Shown here one piece after another: positions 44,402 to 51,822 of a stretch of 64,000 nt of DNA (within the stretch, counting starts at the first letter, position 1; each line of letters begins with the position of its first letter). The DNA comes from UBA7672 sp030824255 (GTDB lineage: Bacteria; Pseudomonadota; Alphaproteobacteria; Caulobacterales; Hyphomonadaceae). The stretch spans positions 62,001 to 126,000 of the forward strand of contig OW818686.1 in NCBI GenBank assembly GCA_942493305.1. Reading direction: 5' to 3'. The translations under genes and the position numbers were made by a program. Under the pieces are notes generated by a model. That model saw nothing but the letters and a program-made list of their open reading frames with translations, did not search any database and was not told the origin of the DNA.

Positions 44402-44772
44402 ACCGCTTTCCCGCCCGGGAACGATCGGCTCCTAAACGTACACAGCTTCACTCTTGAAAAAAATCCCTGCGATCACAGTTAGGTAAGGACATCACCCTGT
44501 CCCGGCTGCGCGTCACAGGCTTTAGCCAGCCTATGCAGATCGCGTAGAAACGATCGCGTACCCCGCCTCTTTAACGCCGCGATCCAGCTCCTTATTTGAG
44601 ACTACGGACGGACTAGGGGGGCGGGGGACATCTTCCTGCCAAAGAACCTTCGTAGGTCCGTACCGTTAGGACCCTGAGGCATTTGCACCGAGGGGCCTGA
44701 CGGAACGCCGAAAACAATCCGAGCGCCTCCCCTCCCCGAAAGGCAGGAGACAGCCGGAAGAAGGAGACGAAA
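44402..44772 (+). other. rpoH upstream region
   Basis: This 371-bp stretch has no gene. It should hold the rpoH promoters. The best -35-like box is CTTGAAA (44453-44459), which also fits the sigma-32 -35 consensus and is followed about 17 bp later by AGTTAG; neither reading is strong. A small stem GGTCC...GGACC lies at 44656-44672. A GAAGGAGA Shine-Dalgarno precedes the ATG. Confidence 0.4.
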
Positions 44773-45663
44773 ATGGCCACTCTTGCGATGACGCTTAGCC
44801 CGGAACAGGGCCTCTCCCGCTACCTCTCCGAAATCCGCAAATACCCGCTGCTCGAGAAGAACGAAGAGTTCATGCTCGCCCAGCGCTGGGCTCAGGACCA
44901 GGACGCCGAAGCCGCCGAGCGGATGGTGACCTCCCACCTGCGCCTCGTCGCGAAGATCGCGATGGGCTACCGCGGCTATGGCCTGCCGATTGGCGAGGTC
45001 ATCTCCGAAGGAAACGTCGGCCTGATGCAGGCCGTGAAGAAGTTCGACCCGGACAAGGGCTTCCGCCTGGCGACCTACGCCATGTGGTGGATCCGCGCCG
45101 CGATCCAGGAATACATCCTGCGCTCGTGGTCGCTGGTGAAACTCGGCACGACCGCTGCGCAGAAGAAGCTGTTCTTCAACCTGCGCCGTCTCAAGGGCGA
45201 AATCTCCGCTCTCGAGGAAGGCGACCTGCGCCCGGAAAACCTGGCTGAGATCTCGCGTCGCCTCGGCGTGACGGAAGAAGAAGTCACGTCGATGAACCGC
45301 CGCATGTCGGCTGGCGGCGACGCCTCCCTGAACGCCCCGATCGGCGGGATGGATGGCGAGGCCGAATGGCAGGACTGGATCGCCGACGACGCCCCCGGCC
45401 AGGCCGAAGTCATGGCCAACAAGGACGAATACAGCACGCGCATGACCCTGCTCGAGCGTGCGATGGAATCGCTCAACGAACGTGAGCGCCACATCATCAC
45501 CGAGCGCCGTCTGAAAGAAGAGCCGACCACGCTGGAAGATCTCTCGACTGAGTACAATGTCAGCCGCGAGCGCATCCGCCAGATCGAGGTTCGCGCCTTC
45601 GAGAAGCTGCAAAAGGCCATGCGCGAAGCCGCCCGCGAACACGGCCTCGTCGAAGCCAACTAG
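44773..45663 (+). CDS. rpoH: RNA polymerase sigma factor RpoH (sigma-32)
   Basis: A 296-residue heat-shock sigma factor. Region 2 is complete (HLRLVAKIAMGYRGYGLPIGEVISEGNVGLMQAVKKFDP in pieces, and the -10-reading FRLATYAMWWIRAAIQEYILRSWSLVKLG). The RpoH box (QKKLFFNLRRLK, near 135-146), unique to this sigma class, is present. Region 4 ends with EYNVSRERIRQIEVRAFEKLQ for -35 contact. It has GAAGGAGA before the ATG and a strong terminator after the stop, so it is a single-gene unit. It would drive chaperone and protease genes. Confidence 0.97.
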   Translation: MATLAMTLSPEQGLSRYLSEIRKYPLLEKNEEFMLAQRWAQDQDAEAAERMVTSHLRLVAKIAMGYRGYGLPIGEVISEGNVGLMQAVKKFDPDKGFRLATYAMWWIRAAIQEYILRSWSLVKLGTTAAQKKLFFNLRRLKGEISALEEGDLRPENLAEISRRLGVTEEEVTSMNRRMSAGGDASLNAPIGGMDGEAEWQDWIADDAPGQAEVMANKDEYSTRMTLLERAMESLNERERHIITERRLKEEPTTLEDLSTEYNVSRERIRQIEVRAFEKLQKAMREAAREHGLVEAN

Positions 45664-45669
45664 AACCAC

Positions 45670-45701
45670 CCGGCCCGGTCGAAAGACCGGGCCGGTTTGC
45701 T
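45670..45701 (+). terminator. Intrinsic terminator of rpoH
   Basis: A perfect 11-bp stem CCGGCCCGGTC/GACCGGGCCGG with a GAAA tetraloop (45670-45695), followed by TTTGCTT. It begins 6 bp after the rpoH stop. A textbook rho-independent terminator. Confidence 0.9.
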
Positions 45702-45946
45702 TCAGGTCTACACAATCAGGACGCGCGCCGCGTCTCTCTGAGCCGCCATCGACGATGGCCTCCTGGAGGCAAGGCGCGCTGCCCGCCTCCGGATCGTGCG
45801 TTGGTCCCTGCGACACGGAGGCGGGCCCATTTTCGTCGCCGGGCATTCCGCGACATTTCCGTAATCCAGCCGCCTCACACTTCCCGCTCCCGCCAAACCG
45901 CGCTACATCCTGACACTGTCAAGACATTCGCCGCGCGGAGCCTCCC

Positions 45947-47182
45947 ATGGCCGACACCGAAACCCTGAAATCCTATGCCGACATTCCCGTCCTCGACTGG
46001 GACCTGCAGGACCCGCACACCTCCTCCTACGACCTGTTCCGCGATCTGCGCGCGAACACGCCGCTGGTGAAGGTGCCGATGGGCATGGGCTCGATGGTGC
46101 TGGGCCTGCGTGCGTCCATGGTCGACGACATCGTCTCGCCGGAGAACACGCGCCAGCTCGAGACCGAGATGAAGATGATGCAGGGCATCTTCGACGGCCC
46201 CATCTTCGATTTCGTCGCGCAGGTCATGCTGTTCGCCAATGGCGACGTGCACCAGCGCCGGCGCCAGCCCGTGGCCCGCACCTTCGCCTTCAAGCTGATG
46301 GAAGCGATGCGCCCCAGGGCTGCCGCCGTCGCCGCAGAGATCATCAACGAACATCTGGGCAACGGCCCGTTCGACTATCTCCACGATTTCGCCGCCCAGA
46401 TCCCCGCGCGCATCATCGCCGACATCCTCGGCATTCCGCGCGCCGATTTGCCCGTCTTCCTTAAATGGATCAGCGACACCGCTGAATCGATCGGCTTCGT
46501 CAATCTCGAGCGCCGCGCCGACATCGAAAAGTCGCTCACCGAATTCAACGCCTATGTCGACAAGCTGCTGGCCGACCGTCGCGCCAATCCGCGCGGCGAC
46601 TTCCTCAGCGATTACGTCGCCGCCACCGCCGCCTCGGGAGACATGAGCGAAGCCGAAATCCGCGCACAGGTCGTGGGCCTCATCCTTGCCGGCTCAGACA
46701 CCACGCGCAACTCGATGTGCATGTCGCTTCACCAGCTTCTGCAACATCCGGATCAGTGGAAGGCTCTGTGCGCCGACCCCGACGGCCTCAAGAGACAGGC
46801 CTCCGAAGAAGGCCTGCGCTTCGAGCCGGTGGTCTCCGGCATTCCGCGCGTCACCATCAAGGATCTCGAGATCGAAGGATATCTCATCCCGGCTGGCGCC
46901 GTGCTGATGGTGTCAATCCTTTCCGTGCTGCGTGATCCCGCCGTCTACGCGGAGCCGGAAGCCTTCAACATCCATCGCACCGACCAGCAACGCTGGCATC
47001 TTGCCTTCGGCGCCGGCGCCCATCGCTGCGCCGGCGAAGCGCTTGCCCGCGTTGAGCTGGAAGAGACGCTGGCCGCCGTCGCCCGCCTCGCGCCCAACAC
47101 GCGCATCGTTGGCGCCGCGCCGCAGCTGCGCCCCGGCGCCATCCGCACGGTAGATCAGATGCAGGTCGAGTTTCTGGCGTAA
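45947..47182 (+). CDS. Cytochrome P450
   Basis: A 411-residue soluble bacterial P450. The haem-thiolate loop is FGAGAHRCAG with C361; the I-helix oxygen-activation motif is A248-G-S-D-T-T; the K-helix ExxR is E-G-L-R in SEEGLRFEPV. The N-terminus has no membrane anchor. It should hydroxylate a hydrophobic substrate using electrons from a ferredoxin; no ferredoxin or reductase gene is adjacent. The family member (CYP number) cannot be given from sequence alone. A 283-bp gap containing the rpoH terminator precedes it. Confidence 0.95.
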   Translation: MADTETLKSYADIPVLDWDLQDPHTSSYDLFRDLRANTPLVKVPMGMGSMVLGLRASMVDDIVSPENTRQLETEMKMMQGIFDGPIFDFVAQVMLFANGDVHQRRRQPVARTFAFKLMEAMRPRAAAVAAEIINEHLGNGPFDYLHDFAAQIPARIIADILGIPRADLPVFLKWISDTAESIGFVNLERRADIEKSLTEFNAYVDKLLADRRANPRGDFLSDYVAATAASGDMSEAEIRAQVVGLILAGSDTTRNSMCMSLHQLLQHPDQWKALCADPDGLKRQASEEGLRFEPVVSGIPRVTIKDLEIEGYLIPAGAVLMVSILSVLRDPAVYAEPEAFNIHRTDQQRWHLAFGAGAHRCAGEALARVELEETLAAVARLAPNTRIVGAAPQLRPGAIRTVDQMQVEFLA

Positions 47183-47257
47183 GCTGTGAGCACGCCCTCA
47201 TCCTGATCAGCGCACGCATGTGCGCGTCCCGAAGGACATCGGCGTGGATGCCTGCGC

Positions 47258-47479
47258 CTATCCCTCGCTCGCCTCACGCTCAGCGACTGGCGTCTTCTCC
47301 GCCTTCAACGGAGGCCAGAAGCCGATCGCCAGGATGATTGCAACGAGGACCAGAACCACGACCACCAGCATCGCCGATGCGTCCGCATCAGCCAGCCAGC
47401 CATGCAGCCATCCGAACTCCCAGCGCGAGAGCAACCACACGCGAACGCTCTCGAGCCATGCGCGAAGCCAGTCGATCAT
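47258..47479 (-). CDS. Small membrane protein, unknown function
   Basis: A ~73-residue protein with an amphipathic Trp-rich N-terminus (MIDWLRAWLESVRVWLLSRW) and one transmembrane helix (AMLVVVVLVLVAIILAIGFW). The start at 47479 is preferred over 47497. No family is recognised. The codon pattern and hydrophobicity support a real small gene, but the evidence is limited. Confidence 0.5.
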   Translation of the reverse strand: MIDWLRAWLESVRVWLLSRWEFGWLHGWLADADASAMLVVVVLVLVAIILAIGFWPPLKAEKTPVAEREASEG

Positions 47480-47662
47480 GCTCACACCCCTGATCATCCC
47501 CGATCAGGAGCATGCGCATTCACACGCGCCTGTCGCCTGAATTCGTGCGGGGCGTCATGCGGCAGTCGGCGAAGCACCGATTCCGCTGGGAGAGCGTCCC
47601 GTGCGCGGAAATGCACCGCACCACTGCTGACAGGTTGGTTCACCTGACGTAAGCACCCGCGC

Positions 47663-48121
47663 ATGACAACCGCGACGCCCACGGATCCCGACTACGAAGC
47701 CCGCTGCCGCGCCTCGTTCGCGCGTCAGGCCGTCATGGGCACGCTGGGCGCGGAGCTTACATCGATCACGCCCGGCGCAGCGCAGATCGACATGCCGTTC
47801 AATGCGGCATTCACCCAGCAGCACGGCTTCCTCCATGCGGGCGCGATCTCCACCGCACTGGATTCAGCCTGTGGCTATGCCGCCCTTTCCGTCATGCCTG
47901 CGGACGCCGCCGTTCTGACCATCGAGTTCAAGATCAACCTGCTCTCCCCCGGCAGGGGCGAGCGCTTCATCTTCCGTGGTCAGGTCACCAAACCCGGCCG
48001 CACCATTCTTGTTGCCGATGGGCAGGCCTTCGCCATCGACGCGGATGGCGCTGAAAAACTGATCGCCACCATGACAGCCACGATGATGTCCATACGCGAC
48101 CGGCCAGACCTCAAAGGCTGA
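47663..48121 (+). CDS. PaaI-type hotdog thioesterase
   Basis: A 152-residue hotdog-fold acyl-CoA thioesterase of the PaaI/YigI kind. The signature segment FTQQHGFLHAGAISTALDSACGYAA carries the HGG-like turn (H-G-F-L-H-A-G) and the catalytic Asp at the N-terminal end of the central helix. The C-terminal strands (LTIEFKINLLSPGRGERF; VTKPGRTILVADGQAF) complete the fold. The acyl substrate is unknown. It is followed by a membrane protein gene on the same strand after 77 bp. Confidence 0.9.
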   Translation: MTTATPTDPDYEARCRASFARQAVMGTLGAELTSITPGAAQIDMPFNAAFTQQHGFLHAGAISTALDSACGYAALSVMPADAAVLTIEFKINLLSPGRGERFIFRGQVTKPGRTILVADGQAFAIDADGAEKLIATMTATMMSIRDRPDLKG

Positions 48122-48198
48122 CCGGTCCGCCCCGCAATCCATCAAATTTCATCGACTTCCGACAACCCCGATTAGCGTCGGCGGTCGATACTGCCGGC

Positions 48199-48771
48199 AT
48201 GACCGCCGCGCCTCCCCAGCCCCAGCCCCAGTTCCGTTCCGCCACGCATCGTCGCGCGGTGATGCAGCACATCGGTGCGACGCTCCTGCCAACCGCCTTC
48301 GGTTTCGGCTTTCTCGCACCGCTGATCGGGCTGGCGCTGATCTGGGGCAGCACATTCGTCGCCATGCTGTGCAACGTCATCACCACGGCAGGCGCATCCT
48401 TCCCAACCGCGCTGGACACGACGCTCCACGCCATCGCCTCGGGCTATCTCGCCTCCGGCATGGCCGCCGCCATCTCGGGCGTGTGGGTTGCACTGTTCTC
48501 GCCCTTCGCCGGAGAGCGTCCGCGCTTCTACAGCGGCGCGGCGATCATCGGCATGATGAACGCCTTCCTGTTCGTTTCGCCCGGAACAGAAGCCGCCGGC
48601 ATCTTCGGCGGCCAGCTCTTCATCGCCCTCGTCGGCGCCGTCAGCGCCTTCCTCTGCACCTGGCTGATGCAGGACGTCGTGCTGAAACGCGACGATCTCC
48701 GCCGCGACGAGCTCGCCGCCTCCCGCGCCGACCGTCTCGCAAAAGAACGCGCCGCAGCCGCACGCGGCTGA
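48199..48771 (+). CDS. Membrane protein, unknown function
   Basis: A 190-residue protein with four probable transmembrane helices (TLLPTAFGFGFLAPLIGLALIWG; AIASGYLASGMAAAISGVWVALF; FYSGAAIIGMMNAFLFVSPG; LFIALVGAVSAFLCTWLM) and a strongly charged cytosolic tail (KRDDLRRDELAASRADRLAKER). No family is recognised. There is no clear partner. Confidence 0.65.
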   Translation: MTAAPPQPQPQFRSATHRRAVMQHIGATLLPTAFGFGFLAPLIGLALIWGSTFVAMLCNVITTAGASFPTALDTTLHAIASGYLASGMAAAISGVWVALFSPFAGERPRFYSGAAIIGMMNAFLFVSPGTEAAGIFGGQLFIALVGAVSAFLCTWLMQDVVLKRDDLRRDELAASRADRLAKERAAAARG

Positions 48772-49385
48772 TCGCAGCCAAAAATTTTCTCTACATTTCC
48801 TACATCGCGCCCTGAATGATTTCAGCGCGCTAGGTGTGGGACGGCCCAACTGCAAAAATAAAGTCGGCTGGTTCTCCGTCCCACCCCTTTATCACCGCGC
48901 CTATCTTGCTCGCCATGACACGAGCACGGATACGCACATCTGGCTTAGGCAACCCACCGCGTCCCCAGCATTGGCTGGTCGCGGTGCTGTGCGCATGCGT
49001 GAGCCTCGTGGCAAAACTCTTCCAACCCAGAAGGAAGCAAACCCCGGCCGCCACGCTCCGCGTGGCAGTCGACGCGCAGCGTCGAACACCGACGCTCACG
49101 CACCTCACCAGATACACGCCCAAAGTCCTCCTCTGGCCGAAAGCCGGGGGTAGGTGGATCGCCGCGCCTTCGCGGCGAGACGGAGGGGGCTTTCTCCACG
49201 CAGGGGTTTCGCGCGCAACGCGCAGGGTCTGCCCGCGGATACAGCCCTTCCGGCCGCGTTGCGTTCACCTTCCGCACTGCGTGCGAGGGCGGACTCTGCG
49301 CGTGTCACCGATCCTGGCCTGAGCTAACCGCTCACGCGCGAAAGCCGACGAACCCTCCGCGCCCCCGCGGACAGGGATCGCGCCC
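48772..49385. other. 614-bp gene-free region
   Basis: Lies between the membrane protein gene and the 3' end of moaC. Several open frames cross it but none has a coding pattern. It contains a GC hairpin CGCCGCG-CCTT-CGCGGCG (49161-49178) and other short palindromes, and looks like an assembly of intergenic repeats or a decayed region. Confidence 0.45.
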
Positions 49386-49865
49386 TCACGCCCCCGCCAC
49401 AAAATCCCCGCTCGCCCCGCCAGACTTCGCCAGCAGCCGCACGCCCTCGATCTGCATCGCGCGATCGACAGCCTTCAGCATGTCGTAGATCGTGAGGCAC
49501 GCGACTGACACAGCCGTCAGCGCCTCCATCTCAACGCCCGTCGGCCCCGTCGTCACCACCTCGGCAACGACGCCAATCCCGGACCCATCGGCCAGCTCAT
49601 CCACCCGCACCTTCACGCTCGACAGCGCCAGCGGATGACACATCGGGATCAAGTCCGACGTCTTCTTCGCCGCCATCACGCCCGCGATCTCCGCAGTTGC
49701 CCGCACATCGCCCTTGCCGCCTTTCGAGCGCGCCAGGTCAAGCGCCACAGCAGACATCAGCACGCGGCCTTCCGCCTTGGCGATGCGCTTGGTCGCCGCC
49801 TTGTCGGAAACGTCCACCATGCGGGCGCGCCCGTCGGCGTCGATATGGGTCAGCTTGTCGGCCAT
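49386..49865 (-). CDS. moaC: Cyclic pyranopterin monophosphate synthase
   Basis: A 159-residue enzyme of molybdenum cofactor synthesis that, after MoaA, forms cyclic pyranopterin monophosphate. Conserved blocks are all visible: HIDADGRARMVDVSDK, KGDVRATAEIAGVMAAKKTSDLIPMCHPL with the substrate-binding CHPL, and GVEMEALTAVSVACLTIYDM. The start at 49865 has GAGG at a good distance and gives the family length; 49871 adds two residues. It is divergent from moeA, 55 bp away, so the two share a control region. Confidence 0.95.
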   Translation of the reverse strand: MADKLTHIDADGRARMVDVSDKAATKRIAKAEGRVLMSAVALDLARSKGGKGDVRATAEIAGVMAAKKTSDLIPMCHPLALSSVKVRVDELADGSGIGVVAEVVTTGPTGVEMEALTAVSVACLTIYDMLKAVDRAMQIEGVRLLAKSGGASGDFVAGA

Positions 49866-49920
49866 GGTCATCCTCGTTTGGCCCGCTATTGTGCAACAAA
49901 GATAACGCAAAGGACAGCCG

Positions 49921-51123
49921 ATGATCCGCATGGCCACCGTCGAACAGGCCCTCGCCCTGATCGCCGAACAGGCTGCGGCGCGTCTTATGCCGCCCGAAAC
50001 CGTGGCCCTCGCCGCCGCCCACGGCCGCATCCTCGCCGATCCCGTCACCGCTCGCGTTTCACAACCGCCGGCGGACGTCTCGGCGATGGATGGCTATGCC
50101 GTGCGCCATGCCGAGATGAAGCTGGGCGCCAACCTTCGCGTGACCGGTGAATCGCGCGCGGGCCAGCCTTTCGACGGCAAGCTCAATCCCGGCGAAGCCA
50201 TTCGCATCTTTACCGGCGCATACATTCCGCCGGGCGCCGACCACATCCTCATCCAGGAAGACACAAAGCGCGACGGCGAGACCGTCACCGTCACCTTCGA
50301 ACAGCCAAAGCCCGAAAACATCCGCCGCGTCGGCATGGATTTTCGTGCGGGCGCGGTTCTCGTTCCCGCCGGCCATGTGATGAGCGAAGGCGCGATCTCG
50401 CTGGCTGCCGCCGGCAATGTCGGCAGGGTGGTGGTTCGGAAAGCGCCGCGCATCGGCGTGCTCGCCAACGGCGATGAACTGGTCGAGCCCGGCGCCACGC
50501 TGCAGCCCGGCCAGATCGTCAACTCGATCCAGCCCGCCCTCCTCGCGCTCATCCGCCGCTGGGGCGCAGTCGCCCTCGATCTCGGCGTGTCACGCGACGA
50601 TGAGGCGGATGTCCGCAAGCGCCTCTCGGAATCCTGCGACGTCATCGTCTCGATCGGCGGCGCCTCGGTCGGCGACTATGATGTCGTCCGCTCAGCGTTC
50701 GCGGCAGAGGGTTTCGCGCCAGTGTTCGAGAAGGTCGCCGTGAAGCCAGGCAAGCCCACCTGGTTCTCCGCCAAACCCAACACCCTCGTCCTCGGCCTCC
50801 CCGGCAACCCCGCCGCCGCCATGGTCACCGCGCAGCTTTTCCTGCGGCCGCTGATTCTCTGCCTGACCTGCGCCGCGCCCAACGATCGCGCAAACCGGCG
50901 CGCGCACACCGCGACGCCGCTCCCCGCCGCCGGCAACCGCGAGGAATACCTGCGCGCCGTCCTCACCCTCGATGCTGAAGGCCGCGCCCATGTGAAGGCC
51001 GCGGAAAACCAGGACTCCTCCATGCTCTCCCCCTTCCTCACTGCCAACGCCCTTATCCGCCGCCCCATCAAGGCGCTAGCCGCCACAACAGGCGACCTCG
51101 TCGACGTGATCAATCTGAGCTGA
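49921..51123 (+). CDS. moeA: Molybdopterin molybdenumtransferase
   Basis: A 400-residue enzyme that inserts molybdate into adenylated molybdopterin. The N-terminal MoeA domain has PADVSAMDGYAV and IFTGAYIPPGADHILIQED. The central MoCF domain has the SIGGASVGDYD motif and the LVLGLPGNPAAAMV loop with the catalytic acid region. The C-terminal domain IV is present. AAGGA precedes the ATG by about seven bases. Paired head to head with moaC. Confidence 0.95.
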   Translation: MIRMATVEQALALIAEQAAARLMPPETVALAAAHGRILADPVTARVSQPPADVSAMDGYAVRHAEMKLGANLRVTGESRAGQPFDGKLNPGEAIRIFTGAYIPPGADHILIQEDTKRDGETVTVTFEQPKPENIRRVGMDFRAGAVLVPAGHVMSEGAISLAAAGNVGRVVVRKAPRIGVLANGDELVEPGATLQPGQIVNSIQPALLALIRRWGAVALDLGVSRDDEADVRKRLSESCDVIVSIGGASVGDYDVVRSAFAAEGFAPVFEKVAVKPGKPTWFSAKPNTLVLGLPGNPAAAMVTAQLFLRPLILCLTCAAPNDRANRRAHTATPLPAAGNREEYLRAVLTLDAEGRAHVKAAENQDSSMLSPFLTANALIRRPIKALAATTGDLVDVINLS

Positions 51124-51161
51124 AGCTGGCTTGCCGAGCCCAAGCCCATCAGGGCGAAGGC

Positions 51162-51250
51162 TGGTACGGGCGGCCGGGGTCGAACCGGCACGGGCCTTGC
51201 GGCCCAACAGATTTTAAGTCTGGTGCGTCTACCAGTTCCGCCACGCCCGC
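51162..51250 (-). tRNA. tRNA-Leu (anticodon TAA)
   Basis: Read on the minus strand it is an 89-nt class II tRNA. The acceptor arm GCGGGCG pairs with CGCCCGT (first pair G-U), the anticodon arm is CCAGA-CTTAAAA-TCTGT giving anticodon TAA, a long variable arm follows (GGGCCGCAAGGCCC), and the T arm is CCGGTTCGACCCCGG. The CCA end is encoded. It reads UUA (and UUG by wobble), rare leucine codons in a high-GC genome. Confidence 0.97.
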
Positions 51251-51339
51251 GTGGAGGCCCGTTCAGGCCCATTGCCGGGCAAAAGGCAAGCCTGTCGCCA
51301 GCTTTTGCGTTGGGCTGCGGGCACGGCTAGAGTGCCGGC

Positions 51340-51732
51340 ATGAGTCTTCGCGCGCTTGCCCTGGCGGCCTTCATTGCAGCTTTTACCGCTCCGGCCTTCG
51401 CGCAGGATCCGGAAGAGCCCGTGGAACCGCCGCGGGAGGCGCCGATCGGCATGGTGGCCGAGCTGGCCGAGACGCTGGGCCGGGCGCATGCCGTGCGGAC
51501 GCTGTGCAATGGCGACCAGGATTCGACCTGGCGGAGCTACATGCTCAACCTCATGGCATTCGAGGGCGGCGGCCCGCGTCGGGCGGCGCTTACGGATGCC
51601 TTCAACCGGGGATATCGCGGGCAGAACAGGGATAGCGGGTCCTGCACGCCGGGGATGACAGCGGTGGAAGCCGGCATCGCGCGCCGTGGGCGGGAGCTCT
51701 CCGAAGCCATAGCCCGGAGCTATCTGAACTAG
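51340..51732 (+). CDS. TIGR02301-family secreted protein
   Basis: A 130-residue exported protein with a signal peptide cut at AFA-QDPEE. The mature part has the family pattern LAETLGRAHAVRTLCNGDQDSTWRSYMLNLM, two conserved cysteines (C56 and C102 region), and a C-terminal RAALTDAFNRGYR helix. The family is restricted to alphaproteobacteria and has no known function. Monocistronic; the tRNA-Leu gene upstream is on the other strand. Confidence 0.88.
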   Translation: MSLRALALAAFIAAFTAPAFAQDPEEPVEPPREAPIGMVAELAETLGRAHAVRTLCNGDQDSTWRSYMLNLMAFEGGGPRRAALTDAFNRGYRGQNRDSGSCTPGMTAVEAGIARRGRELSEAIARSYLN

Positions 51733-51822
51733 GGTCGGGCGGATCAAGCAGATCGTAAATAATCGATGCCAGGTTGCTAACACCAGTCCGGATGCTCTCC
51801 CATCGACCTCCAGCCCACCCCC

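Noticed and set aside
51162..51250. tRNA-Leu as an integration site for a mobile island
   Set aside because: There is no integrase, no repeat of the tRNA 3' end that I could find nearby, and the neighbours are core genes.
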